NCBI GenBank assembly: GCA_020845475.1
Contig: JADLFN010000039.1
Coordinates: 62,001-126,000, forward strand
Reading direction: 5' to 3'
Source: Planctomycetota bacterium
GTDB taxonomy: Bacteria > Planctomycetota > UBA8742 > UBA2392
DNA length: 64,000 nt
Shown: positions 44,661 to 53,024 of the stretch, in pieces
Layout: the number at the start of each line of letters is the position of its first letter
How positions within the stretch are numbered: position 1 is the stretch's first letter
The notes under the pieces: generated by a model
Databases searched by the model: none
Told to the model about the DNA's origin: nothing
The model's input: only the letters and a program-made list of their open reading frames with translations
Translations under genes and position numbers: made by a program

Positions 44661-45215
44661 CTATACGTCCGGCATCAGTTCTTTCAGCGCGCCGGCCAGG
44701 GCCTTGCGGGCGCGGTGCATGCACACTTCCACGGCCCCCACCGAAAGCCCCAGTTCTTCCGCGATTTCGGGGTACTCACATTCTTCCAGGTAGCGCTTGA
44801 TCAGCACCGCCTTGTAGCGCTCGGAGAGCGTGGCAATCGCCTTGTACAGCAGTTCGTGGCGCTCGCGCTGCTCAATGGACTCCAGCGGGTCCATGCCCAC
44901 CACTTCCAAGTCGTGGCCCTCGGGCAGGCCGGCGATCTTGCGGCGCTTGTAATAGTCGCGAATCAGGTTGCTCGCGATGCCCATCAGCCAGGCCTTGAGC
45001 CGCGCCGGATCTTTGAGGCGGGCGAGGTTTTCATAGCCCACCACAAAGGTCTCCTGCGCGATGTCCTGGGCCTGCCCCAGGTCTGCCACTTTGCGCAGGC
45101 ACAGGCCGTAGATGTTGTTCTGGTAACGGCGCACCACCTCTTCAAAAACGCTGCGGTCGCCCGTCAGGCAACGCTTGACGAGTTCATGGTCTTCAATTTT
45201 GGAACAATCCGCCAT
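44661..45215 (-). CDS. ECF-type RNA polymerase sigma factor
   Basis: 184 aa. Region 2: LVKRCLTGDRSVFEEVVRRY, AQDIAQETFVVGYENLARLK and LKAWLMGIASNLIRDYYKRRK. Region 4: LSERYKAVLIKRYLEECEYPEIAEELGLSVGAVEVCMHRARKALAG. It is the RpoE-like partner of the FecR-type membrane protein 71 nt downstream. A GGAAG ribosome binding site precedes the ATG. It is the third sigma factor of the window. Confidence 0.95.
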   Translation of the reverse strand: MADCSKIEDHELVKRCLTGDRSVFEEVVRRYQNNIYGLCLRKVADLGQAQDIAQETFVVGYENLARLKDPARLKAWLMGIASNLIRDYYKRRKIAGLPEGHDLEVVGMDPLESIEQRERHELLYKAIATLSERYKAVLIKRYLEECEYPEIAEELGLSVGAVEVCMHRARKALAGALKELMPDV

Positions 45216-45324
45216 GCGCTTCCAAGGGGAGGTGCAGGGCCTTCAAGAGGTAGTGGCTGACAACGCATCCAGCTTACCACAACGCGGGTACTTTCGCAGG
45301 CCGCCCCACGGGCGCCACCCGCTG

Positions 45325-46107
45325 TTACTTGGCAGCCTTGAAGCGCGCGAGCAGTTCGTCGTTGGTGAGGTGGTGGCGCATGTCGTCAGTTTGATGCTCG
45401 CTGGACAGCGTCAAATCGGAGTTCAGGAACAAAACGGCAGGCCGCGCTCCGCTCTGGTCGGGGTCGCGGATGTTCAAGCCCTTGTGCTCGAGGTGATAGA
45501 TTTTCGAAACCAGCGCCTTGGAGTCGCTCAACAACACCATTTTGAGGCCGTACTTCTCGGCTCTCGTTTTCAAATCGCCGGGCGGGTCGTTGCAGATGGC
45601 CACCATCTCGCCGCCGGCTTTCTTCACTTCGTCATAGACATTCTGGTATTCGCGCAACTCGCGAACGCAATACGCTCACCACAAGCCGCGCGTGAAGATC
45701 AGGATCACGCGCTTGCCTTTGAGGCTGCTGAACGCGAAATCCTTGCCTGTGGCGTCGGGCAGAGTGAACTCGGGCATGGCCTGACCGGTTTTCATGTCGG
45801 CGGGCGGCGGCATCATTTTGGTGCCCACAAGCATGAAGCCAAACAACCCCGCCGAGCCGACCAGCCCCAGCAGCATCAGCAGCGCGGCCAGCAGTTTGCC
45901 AAGTTTGCTTTCGCCCAGGCGCATGGCCTGAAATCCGCCCCAGAGCGCCCACGCACCGCCCAGAGCACCCACAATCAGCAGCGGCACGTCGCCATCGGAG
46001 AGCACGGGAATGTGCGGCAGAATCGGCTCGGGTGTCGGGCCCACCAGCACCCACGCAAACGCGGCAATGCACACGCCGAGAAAAGAGATAAGCAGGCCAA
46101 GTTTCAT
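45325..46107 (-). CDS. Membrane-anchored peroxiredoxin-like selenoprotein (in-frame TGA = Sec)
   Basis: 260 aa if the TGA at 45676-45678 is read as selenocysteine (Sec144). The track shows two fragments in the same frame, 45676-46299 and 45325-45657; the true start is the ATG at 46107. Three TM segments (MKLGLLISFLGVCIAAFAWV; LLIVGALGGAWALWGGF; LLAALLMLLGLVGSAGLFGF) precede an AhpC/TSA-redoxin domain: GQAMPEFTLPDATGKDFAFS, then VILIFTRGLW, then TGA, then AYC. In peroxiredoxin-like proteins this position is WCPYC or WCxxC, so TGA replaces the peroxidatic cysteine. The second half (VRELREYQNVYDE, then VAICNDPPGD and ARPAVLFLNSD) continues the fold without a break. A SECIS-like hairpin follows the TGA. 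The redox centre faces either side of the membrane; topology is not settled. Confidence 0.86.
45646..45673 (-). promoter_or_regulatory. Candidate bacterial SECIS element
   Basis: Directly after the TGA the minus strand can fold GTATT/AATAC, a five-base bulge, then CGCG/CGCG with an AGTTG apical loop. G and U of the loop fall 18-19 nt after the TGA. Bacterial SECIS elements need a short upper stem and a G early in the apical loop at about this distance. An alternative pairing TTCGCG/CGCGAA keeps the same loop. Confidence 0.7.
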
Positions 46108-46114
46108 ATGGAAC

Positions 46115-46120
46115 GTTTTA
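46115..46120 (-). promoter_or_regulatory. -10 box TAAAAC upstream of selenoprotein gene
   Basis: TAAAAC ends 7 nt before the ATG at 46107 (minus strand). It agrees with the start choice and with transcription separate from the MOSC gene. Confidence 0.45.
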
Positions 46121-46172
46121 CGCACGCCCGGCGGCAAGGGCAAGGTGGCACGGGCAGCGCGCTTGCGCCCGG

Positions 46173-46631
46173 TCAAAGCACCTTTACGGCGTCGCCCACG
46201 CGCGCTTTGCCGCCCTTGAGCACGCGGCACATGATGCCCACGTGGCCCACGAACAGTTCTTCGCTGGGCGCCTCCACGCTCGAGGCAAAGTGCATGCACG
46301 GCTGGCGCGGCTTGGCGAGTTCGAGCACGGCTTCACCGACTTGGAGTTTCGTGCCAAGCGGAAGCCAGTTGACGTCCAGCTCGCTCGATACCACGACCTG
46401 CTCGCCAAAGCCGCCCGGCGCCTTGAGCTCGCGCTTGAAACTGGCCTTGAACCAGTCATAGCTGTGCTGCGTGATCAGGTTGACGTGGCGCGAGGTGGAC
46501 TTGCCGAACTTCTTGTCACCCTTGATGCCCTTGCCCTCGACGAGTTCGATTTCATCGCAGGCTTGACGCGTCAAGTCCGGCGTGCCCTCGAGCCCAACGC
46601 ATAGATGCAGGATTTTCGCGGGTTTGATCAT
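46173..46631 (-). CDS. MOSC-domain protein
   Basis: 152 aa. The MOSC domain is shown by the N-terminal LVEGKGIKGDKKFG, the RHVNLITQHSYD segment and the conserved cysteine in LAKPRQPCMHFA, preceded by LPLGTKLQVGEAVLEL. MOSC proteins transfer sulfur to, or bind, molybdenum cofactor; small stand-alone versions are often uncharacterised. It lies upstream of the selenoprotein gene on the same strand, but 65 nt apart. TAGGAT ends 6 nt before the ATG, although AGGA could also be read as a ribosome binding site. Confidence 0.9.
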   Translation of the reverse strand: MIKPAKILHLCVGLEGTPDLTRQACDEIELVEGKGIKGDKKFGKSTSRHVNLITQHSYDWFKASFKRELKAPGGFGEQVVVSSELDVNWLPLGTKLQVGEAVLELAKPRQPCMHFASSVEAPSEELFVGHVGIMCRVLKGGKARVGDAVKVL

Positions 46632-46637
46632 GAAGGA

Positions 46638-46643
46638 ATCCTA
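46638..46643 (-). promoter_or_regulatory. -10 box TAGGAT upstream of MOSC gene
   Basis: TTAGGAT ends 6 nt before the ATG at 46631 (minus strand). The same bases contain AGGA, so it may be a Shine-Dalgarno instead. Confidence 0.4.
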
Positions 46644-46734
46644 ACTTTGAAGTACTCCGCTGCTAGCAGTCGCAAAATCCATTGATGTTGATAGAATGTG
46701 GGGCAAGACATTGTGGAAACCCGACACAGGAGAG

Positions 46735-47214
46735 ATGCGCAGAGTGGCTGACGACAAGAAGGTTTACATCCTGCTTTGTGATGGAGCGGTTCAGAGCAGC
46801 AAGAAATGGACGCTCGTGGGGCTATTTGACCTGTTTTGGGCCGATAAATTCCCATCTCCAATTGGCGGTTACGCGTACGTGCACCTCAAAGATGTATTCA
46901 TCGGAGATGGGTTGACCGTAGGTTTGGAAATTAGAGACAATCTGACGCCTGAACAGGGTGGTTCGACGGAGACCCTTTGGAGTTGTGAAGCGAACATCAG
47001 GCCTAGCAAGAATGGCCAGGCTGGAATCGGGCGAACAAGTACGGGTTATGCGTTGCCGATTATCAACGTGAAGGATGGTGTCGCTGAGCCTGTTGTACTG
47101 CCTCGCGAAGGCACATACGATTTGAACGTCGTGGTCAATGGCGAGCTGATAGATGTCGCGAGTGTGGTTATCAGGAAGCGTCAGACCAAGGTCGATGGTG
47201 GAGGTGGCGAATGA
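46735..47214 (+). CDS. DUF6941-like hypothetical protein
   Basis: 159 aa from the ATG at 46735, chosen because a strong CAGGAGAG ribosome binding site precedes it; the track start at 46696 lacks one. The opening KKVYILLCDGAVQSSKKWTLVGLFD and the following FPSPIGGYAYVHLKD are what I remember of the family labelled DUF6941; function unknown. It is a soluble beta-rich protein. The base composition is clearly lower in GC than the surroundings, as in the next two genes. It overlaps the next gene by ATGA, forming a compact cassette with a toxin gene, probably acquired. Confidence 0.72.
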   Translation: MRRVADDKKVYILLCDGAVQSSKKWTLVGLFDLFWADKFPSPIGGYAYVHLKDVFIGDGLTVGLEIRDNLTPEQGGSTETLWSCEANIRPSKNGQAGIGRTSTGYALPIINVKDGVAEPVVLPREGTYDLNVVVNGELIDVASVVIRKRQTKVDGGGGE

Positions 47215-47483
47215 GTGCTCCAACAGCAATCCCACGAGAAATCGAAGCTGAAGCACCGGAGCTGGGCATCAAGCTGACGATTCAAGTTCATTTCCATCCT
47301 GCGGGACGGAGTTCGTCGGTTACTGCCGCGATGCGAGAAGCGTTTGACGCTTCGCGTATGAAGAAATCTCGCAAGAGCGTCGTTTCCAGACCCGAATCCA
47401 GAATCAACTCGATCGCTAGTGAAAAAACCCTGCGGCGAGATTGGGATCGTCCTGAGGAGGATGCTGCTTGGCGCAGTATGTAA
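47211..47483 (+). CDS. Putative antitoxin-position protein
   Basis: 90 aa, ATG overlapping the previous stop by 4 nt. The N-terminal part is beta-like (GIKLTIQVHFHPAG), and the C-terminal half is basic, Ser/Arg-rich and probably disordered (RKSVVSRPESRINSIASEK). It sits directly before and overlaps the toxin gene by 16 nt, the usual antitoxin place, but shows no recognised ribbon-helix-helix or AbrB motif. Its role as the antitoxin is inferred from position only. Confidence 0.6.
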   Translation: MSAPTAIPREIEAEAPELGIKLTIQVHFHPAGRSSSVTAAMREAFDASRMKKSRKSVVSRPESRINSIASEKTLRRDWDRPEEDAAWRSM

Positions 47484-47803
47484 AGCGTGATGTCTTGTGG
47501 GTCGATTTTCCTTTTTCCGACCTCACGGATTCGAAGGAGAGACCAGCGTTTGTTGTGAACCCATGTGGTGGCGAGGACTACCTTCTTTGTCAAATCACAA
47601 GTCAGCCTTACGGTGATGACAACACCATTTCCATCACACCCGCCGACTTCCATTGGGGTCGGCTGCCGATAGATTTGAGTTACATCAGGCCGAAAGTTCT
47701 GTTCACCGCGAATCAGGACCTGATTCTTGGCCGAAAAGGCAGGCTGAAGTCATCAGTCTCTGCGAGTGTCATCCAAGCCATTGTTGCATTCGTGAGTGGA
47801 TAG
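47468..47803 (+). CDS. PemK/MazF-family toxin (endoribonuclease)
   Basis: 111 aa starting at TTG 47468. The start is fixed by the strong TGAGGAGG ribosome binding site 8 nt upstream and by the absence of an in-frame ATG or GTG nearby. The opening RDVLWVDFPFSDLTDSKERPAFVV is the characteristic beta-strand plus RP motif of PemK/MazF endoribonucleases. The C-terminal LGRKGRLKSSVSASVIQAIV matches the end of the fold. Such toxins cleave mRNA and are neutralised by the upstream partner. Composition is AT-richer than the neighbours, consistent with horizontal acquisition. Confidence 0.82.
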   Translation: MAQYVKRDVLWVDFPFSDLTDSKERPAFVVNPCGGEDYLLCQITSQPYGDDNTISITPADFHWGRLPIDLSYIRPKVLFTANQDLILGRKGRLKSSVSASVIQAIVAFVSG

Positions 47804-47860
47804 GCTTTTCAACCCGACACGATTGTCTGTAACTCTGTTGACCCACAGATCTTTGGGCCC

Positions 47861-49177
47861 CTACTTCTTTTCTGGCAGCTTCTCGACTTTGTACTCGTGG
47901 GCGCGCTTGTTCAGCACGCGGGCTTTGATGATCTTGCTGCCCAGGCGCAATTGATCCATCACTTCCAGCCCCTGCGAAACGCGGCCGAACACGCAGTAGC
48001 CGTTGTCGAGGTGGTGTGTCGTGGCGGCGCTCAGGCAGAAATAGAACTGTGAGCCCGCGCTGTCCGGGTCGGCGCTTCGTGCCATGCCGATGCTGCCCCG
48101 AAAGTGAAGCCGCGTCGCTTCGCGCTTGATGCTGTAGCCCGGCCCGCCGGAGCCCGTGCCGTCAGGGTCGCCGCCCTGAACCACAAAATGCGGCACCACG
48201 CGATGGAACACGGTGCCGTCGTAGAAGCCCTTTTCGACCAGTGTGATGAAGCTGGCGACAGTGTTGGGGCAATCGTCCTCAAAGAGCGTAAGCACCAGCT
48301 TGCCCTTGTCGGTTTCGAATTCGACTTTGGGCAAATCCGCCGGCTCTTTGGTGTAGCGTTCTTCCTCGGCGGGCCAGGTTTGCGCGAGCTCCTTGAACGC
48401 TTTTCCGTACCGCTCGATGCGCGGCTTGGCGATGTGCTCGGGAATGTCTTTGAACTTCGCCATGAGCATGGACTCGGCGCCCGCATAATTGTGGCCGCGC
48501 GCCAGCACCAGCGCGCGCAACAGGCAATAGGTTCCAAACGCCGGAAGATCCTCAACTTTGGCCGCGGGCACACGCGTCAAGATGATGTCGGCCTCGACAA
48601 TCGCTGCGCGCGCGGCTTCTTCGCTGCCGAGCCCGGCGAGCGTTGAGCCGCGCAACATGGAAAGCCGGAAACGCTTGACGTCGTGCTGCTTGCCCTCGAG
48701 CAGGACGAGCATGCGGTCGTACGCGCGCAGCGCCTCACCCTCGCGCCCGGAAATAGCGTAGAGTTGCCAGCAAGCGGGGCTTTGCATCGTGGTGCCGTCG
48801 CCCACAAAACGTTCGTACAGGCGATCAGGCGCGGCTGTGAATAGCTCCTTGAGTTTGTCTGTCTGCTCGTCGGCGCTGAAGATCGTGGCAATGAACCGAA
48901 TCTCGCGCGACTGTTCGGCCAGCCAGCCAAGGGCCACGTCTTCACTGGGCGAAGTCTTCTTCCAGTCTTTGGACGCGCCTTCGACTTCGTCGAGAATGCG
49001 CAAGGCGCCGGCGTTGTCAAAGCGCGTCAGCGCAACTTCGGCATCGGCAAGGCGCGCGTGCAGCGATTTCGTGAACTGTTCGCGCATGGATATCTCCGGC
49101 GCGGGGTCGTTGGAATGCTGCACGGTCGTACACGCGCTGAGCAACAGGATTGCTGGGAAAAGGATCAAGCCGCGCAT
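47861..49177 (-). CDS. Lipoprotein with C-terminal cyclophilin PPIase domain
   Basis: 438 aa from the ATG at 49177, with GGAG 7 nt upstream. The N-terminus LILFPAILLLSACTT is a lipobox, so the protein is lipid-anchored at an envelope membrane. The middle (about 40-300) is a TPR-like helical region. The C-terminal cyclophilin-type domain shows VFHRVVPHFVVQGGDPDGTG, RGSIGMARSADPDSAGSQF and GYCVFGRV, with the usual Arg, Gln and Phe of the active site and no Trp. It presumably assists folding outside the cytoplasm. It is a second, unrelated prolyl isomerase besides the parvulin at 16.8 kb. Confidence 0.9.
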   Translation of the reverse strand: MRGLILFPAILLLSACTTVQHSNDPAPEISMREQFTKSLHARLADAEVALTRFDNAGALRILDEVEGASKDWKKTSPSEDVALGWLAEQSREIRFIATIFSADEQTDKLKELFTAAPDRLYERFVGDGTTMQSPACWQLYAISGREGEALRAYDRMLVLLEGKQHDVKRFRLSMLRGSTLAGLGSEEAARAAIVEADIILTRVPAAKVEDLPAFGTYCLLRALVLARGHNYAGAESMLMAKFKDIPEHIAKPRIERYGKAFKELAQTWPAEEERYTKEPADLPKVEFETDKGKLVLTLFEDDCPNTVASFITLVEKGFYDGTVFHRVVPHFVVQGGDPDGTGSGGPGYSIKREATRLHFRGSIGMARSADPDSAGSQFYFCLSAATTHHLDNGYCVFGRVSQGLEVMDQLRLGSKIIKARVLNKRAHEYKVEKLPEKK

Positions 49178-49288
49178 GATGGCTCCGTGTGTTACCAAAG
49201 CTATGAACGGATGATTGCTGACGTTAGCACTAAAATTGACTGCATCGGCGGTCATCTGCCATAGCGGCGGCTGCCGTTGTTGAACGCA

Positions 49289-49316
49289 GAAGCCCGTCCG
49301 TGACCGGACGGGCTCT
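49289..49316 (-). terminator. Probable gyrA terminator
   Basis: AGCCCGTCCG / CGGACGGGCT, a 10-bp stem with a TGAC loop, lies 21 nt beyond the gyrA stop on the minus strand. The T tract is poor (TTCTG). Confidence 0.6.
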
Positions 49317-49334
49317 GAATTGTGGTTCCTGCGG

Positions 49335-52067
49335 TTACTTCTTCTTCTTGTCGTCCTCGTCGTCCACTTTCTTGGCGCGCTTGCTGGGCGGGGGGCCTTC
49401 TTTCAGGGCATCCTGTACGCGCTTGAGCGCATCGTCGGCTTCTTTCTTGGCCTTTTCGAGCGCCTGCGCCGTGGAGAGCTTGACCTCGACTTCCTTGACG
49501 GGCTGGCCGGGTTTGGTGGGCTCGGGCGGCGGTGCGTCGCCTTCGGCCTTCGCCACCTCTTCTTCCTCGTTCATGATCTTGACGACGCTGACGATGGCGT
49601 CGTCATCGGCCACTTTCATCAGGCGCACGCCCATGGTGGCGCGGCCGATTTCGCGCATGCTCTCTTCGGTGACCGTCGTGCGCAGCACCACGCCCTGGCG
49701 CGTCATGACCATGATTTCGTCGCCCGAGTAAATGCTCTTGGCCGCGACGACTTCGCCGTTCTTGTCGGAAATCCGCACGTTGATCAAACCCACGCCGCCG
49801 CGGTGCTGGATGCGGTATTCGTCGTAGGCCGTGCGCTTGCCAAAGCCCTTCTCGCACACCGTAATCAGCGAGGCTTTGCGATTCACCACGGCCATGCTGA
49901 CGACCTCGTCCTTTTCTTCGAGCTTCATGCCGATCACGCCGGCCGCGTCGCGGCCCATGGGGCGCACTTCGCTTTCAGGGAAGCGAATGGCCATGCCCAG
50001 TTTGCTGGCCAGCACGATTTCGTCGGCGCCGCCGGTTTCCATCACGTCAATCAGGCGGTCGCCCTCGTTGAGCTTGATGGCCTTGATGCCGGCGTTGCGC
50101 ACGTTGGAGTAGGCGTCAAGCGAGGTGCGCTTGACCGTGCCCTGGCTCGTCGCGAACATCAGGAAGCGGTCTTCCTTGAACTCGCGCACGCGAATGCAGG
50201 CGCTGACTTTTTCCACGTTGCTCATGGAAAGCAGGTTCACCAGCGCGCGGCCCTTGGCCGTCTTGCCGAACTCGGGAATGTCGTAGACCTTGAGCCAGAA
50301 CAGCTTGCCCAGGGTCGTGAACACGAGCAGGTAATCGTGGGTGCTGGCGAGAAAGAAGTGCTCGATGAAATCGCCTTCTTTTGATTTCGCGCCCACGCTG
50401 CCCGTGCCGCCGCGGTTTTGCTTGCGGTAGTCAAGCAGGGGCACGCGTTTGATGTAGCCCTCGAAGGAAATCGTCACCACGACTTGCTCGTCGGGAATCA
50501 GATCGGTGATGTCAAACTCGCCGATCTCGCCCTTGATCGCGGTGCGGCGCTCGTCGCCGTGGCGCTTCTTGATGTCGGCCAGGTCGTCCTTGATCATCTT
50601 GAATACGCGCGAGTCCTTGGCGAGGATGTCCATCAAGTCCTCGATCTCCTTCAAGAGCGCGTCAAACTCCTCCTGCAGCTTGGTTCGCTCCAGCCCCGTC
50701 AGCTTGCTCAGCGTCATGGCCAAAATCGCATCGGCCTGCAGGCGCGTGAAGCTGGTGCCTGACTCCAGCTCCAGCCCCTTGGGTGCGGGCGGGAACTTCA
50801 CCTTCATGGCCATCAGCTTTTCGCGCGCTTCATCGACATCCTTCGCGGCGCGGATCAGCTTGATGATCGCGTCGATCAGATCCAGCGCGCCGAGCAGGCC
50901 GCTGACGATGTGATGGCGCGCCTTGGCTTTGTTCAAAAGCCAGCGCGTGCGGCGCAGGATCACGTTCTTGCGGTGATCGCGATAAGCCTCGCACAGCTGC
51001 TTGAGATTCAGCGTCTGGGGTTTGCCCTCGACGATGGCGATGTTGATGATGCTGAAGCTGCTTTGCAGTTGCGTGTGCTTGTAAATTTGGTTGAGCACGA
51101 TGTTCGGGTCGGCGTCGCGCTTGATCTCGATGACCAGCTTGATGTCTTCCTTCGAGTAATCCTTGATGTCGCTCACGCCCGAGATCGCGTCGGTCTTCAC
51201 CAGCTCCGCGATCTTTTCGATCATCGTGGTCTTGTTCACCTGATACGGAATCTCGGTGATGATGATCTGGCTCTTGCCGTGGTCGCTTTCCTCAATCTCG
51301 GCCTTGCCGCGCACCGTCACGATGCCGCGTCCCGTTTTGTAGGCGTCGGTGATGCCCTTGCGGCCGTGGATCACGCCGCCGGTGGGGAAGTCAGGGCCCT
51401 TGATGATTTTCATCAGGGCTTCGATGGGCAGCTCAGGATCGTCGATGATCGCTACAATGCCGTCGCAGACTTCGTTCACGTTGTGCGGCGGCATGGAAGT
51501 GGCCATGCCGACGGCGATGCCGCCCGTGCCGTTGCAGAGCAGGTTGGGGAATTTGCCGGGGAATACGCTGGGTTCCTGGCGCGTGCCGTCGTAGTTATCG
51601 ATGTAATCGACGGTGTCTTTTTCCAGGTCCTCCATCATGTCCACAGAGGCGCGCGTCAGGCGGGCTTCCGTGTAACGCATGGCGGCCGGCGGGTCGCCGT
51701 CGATGGTGCCGAAGTTGCCCTGCGGATCGACGAGCAGATAGCGTGTGTTGAAGCTCTGCGCCATGCGCACCAGCGTCGGGTAAACCACGGCCTCGCCGTG
51801 CGGGTGATAGTTGCCCGAGGTGTCGCCGGCAATCTTGGCGCACTTTCTGAACTTGCCCGTGGGGCCGAGGTTCAAGTCATTCATCGCCACGAGCACGCGG
51901 CGCTGCGAGGGCTTCAGGCCGTCGCGCACATCGGGCAAGGCGCGCGCCACGATCACGCTCATGGCGTACGTGAGGTAGCTCTCGCGCATTTCGTCGGCGA
52001 TGTTCAGCGGCTCGACGTTCTTGGGATTAATCGGCGCGGCTGGGGCGTCTTCGGGCTTCTTGGCCAT
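49335..52067 (-). CDS. gyrA: DNA gyrase subunit A
   Basis: 910 aa from the ATG at 52067. GyrA is the breakage-reunion subunit of the type II topoisomerase that supercoils DNA. The N-terminal domain holds [36 protein letters not shown] and the catalytic tyrosine in [11 protein letters not shown] (Tyr132). The C-terminal beta-pinwheel follows, with a modified GyrA box QNRGGTG (usually QRRGGKG), and an acidic/basic tail. At the positions equivalent to E. coli Ser83 and Asp87 the sequence reads [10 protein letters not shown], i.e. Ala and Pro, unlike the quinolone-sensitive residues. gyrB is not in the window. Confidence 0.97.
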   Translation of the reverse strand: MAKKPEDAPAAPINPKNVEPLNIADEMRESYLTYAMSVIVARALPDVRDGLKPSQRRVLVAMNDLNLGPTGKFRKCAKIAGDTSGNYHPHGEAVVYPTLVRMAQSFNTRYLLVDPQGNFGTIDGDPPAAMRYTEARLTRASVDMMEDLEKDTVDYIDNYDGTRQEPSVFPGKFPNLLCNGTGGIAVGMATSMPPHNVNEVCDGIVAIIDDPELPIEALMKIIKGPDFPTGGVIHGRKGITDAYKTGRGIVTVRGKAEIEESDHGKSQIIITEIPYQVNKTTMIEKIAELVKTDAISGVSDIKDYSKEDIKLVIEIKRDADPNIVLNQIYKHTQLQSSFSIINIAIVEGKPQTLNLKQLCEAYRDHRKNVILRRTRWLLNKAKARHHIVSGLLGALDLIDAIIKLIRAAKDVDEAREKLMAMKVKFPPAPKGLELESGTSFTRLQADAILAMTLSKLTGLERTKLQEEFDALLKEIEDLMDILAKDSRVFKMIKDDLADIKKRHGDERRTAIKGEIGEFDITDLIPDEQVVVTISFEGYIKRVPLLDYRKQNRGGTGSVGAKSKEGDFIEHFFLASTHDYLLVFTTLGKLFWLKVYDIPEFGKTAKGRALVNLLSMSNVEKVSACIRVREFKEDRFLMFATSQGTVKRTSLDAYSNVRNAGIKAIKLNEGDRLIDVMETGGADEIVLASKLGMAIRFPESEVRPMGRDAAGVIGMKLEEKDEVVSMAVVNRKASLITVCEKGFGKRTAYDEYRIQHRGGVGLINVRISDKNGEVVAAKSIYSGDEIMVMTRQGVVLRTTVTEESMREIGRATMGVRLMKVADDDAIVSVVKIMNEEEEVAKAEGDAPPPEPTKPGQPVKEVEVKLSTAQALEKAKKEADDALKRVQDALKEGPPPSKRAKKVDDEDDKKKK

Positions 52068-52120
52068 GAACGGTCTTTCATTTGCCGCATGGCGAACGGC
52101 CAATGCGGCGTGCGATGCAT

Positions 52121-52247
52121 TGCGATTTTCAATTTTCGATTTCGGATTTTCGATTGGCGCTCTCGCGCCTTGGGCTTTGCCCCGATGGTGCGCAGGACGT
52201 CAGTCCCAATCGAAAATCGACAATCGGCAATCGACTATCTGCAATCG
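52121..52247. repeat. Inverted repeat of ATCGAAAATCG words
   Basis: GATTTTCAATTTTCGATTTCGGATTTTCGATTGG on the left faces CCAATCGAAAATCGACAATCGGCAATCGAC on the right; both arms are imperfect tandem ATCG-A/T words. The core matches 13 of 14 bases. It fills most of the 295-nt gap upstream of gyrA, and I see no gene there. Confidence 0.85.
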
Positions 52248-52362
52248 AAGGGCGGGATAATAGGGGCAATGGCGCCCGCAAACAAGCCTCAAACCCGCTC
52301 GGCAATCGCCTTGCGAGCCGCTTGTCACGCGGGTTTGCGGGCCGTTGATAACTTGTTGAACG

Positions 52363-52860
52363 CTACCTGCCGCCGCCGAGCCTTTGCGCGGCTTCCCTGG
52401 CCTCGGAGTGGCCTGACATCGCCGCGATTTGATAGATGCGCGCGGCTTCTTTGGCGTTGGGCGCAAGGCCGAACAGACCGTATTCGTGGCACAAGCCAAA
52501 GCGGTACGTGTTCTCCACCGCCGCCGGATCGGCCTGCTGATAAGTGTAGCCGCCTTCGTCGGCGGGGCCGCTTTCAGCATAATGCAGCTCAAACGCAAGG
52601 TGCGTTACCAGGTTGACCGTGTTCACTTCGCCAAAGAAGCGTTCCTTTACGCGCACAAAGGGCCGGCCTTCGCCCCAGAACGCAACGTCATAGCCGCGCA
52701 GGACGCGCTCCTGCGCGGAGTTTGCAGGCGCGGCTGGGCCGCCCGCGGCGGCGGGCGGCGCGTCGGTGCTGAGTAGGGCCGACATTGCCACGGCGATCAC
52801 GATTAGCGCCATGATGGCCGTAAGCCCCGCCGTCGCCCAAATCGCGTGTTTCATTTCCAT
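52363..52860 (-). CDS. Secreted or anchored hypothetical protein with Sel1-like end
   Basis: 165 aa. An N-terminal TM or signal anchor (IWATAGLTAIMALIVIAVAM) is followed by an Ala/Pro linker. The C-terminal region reads YRFGLCHEYGLFGLAPNAKEAARIYQIAAMSGHSEAREAAQ, which resembles a single Sel1/TPR-like repeat. Function unknown. A second ATG at 52854 is an alternative start. Confidence 0.72.
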   Translation of the reverse strand: MEMKHAIWATAGLTAIMALIVIAVAMSALLSTDAPPAAAGGPAAPANSAQERVLRGYDVAFWGEGRPFVRVKERFFGEVNTVNLVTHLAFELHYAESGPADEGGYTYQQADPAAVENTYRFGLCHEYGLFGLAPNAKEAARIYQIAAMSGHSEAREAAQRLGGGR

Positions 52861-53024
52861 AGTGACGATTAAACACCGCCGGGCGCGAGCGCGTCAGGTC
52901 AATTCGGGTTTGGCGCAACCCATGCCTGCCACGCGAAATGCGTCGCCACGGCCACGCCCGCGCCCACGACGAGCCAATCAGAGATGATGCCGCATGAACT
53001 GGGCGGCACGCGGGAGATCAGGAG

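Noticed and set aside
45325-45657. Reading the redoxin locus as a pseudogene or two genes
   Set aside because: Only one stop interrupts it, exactly at the cysteine position, with a SECIS-like hairpin after it; the downstream part has no start signal of its own. A sequencing error remains possible.
50910-52616. 568-aa plus-strand ORF
   Set aside because: Antisense to gyrA and then repeat sequence; no motif.
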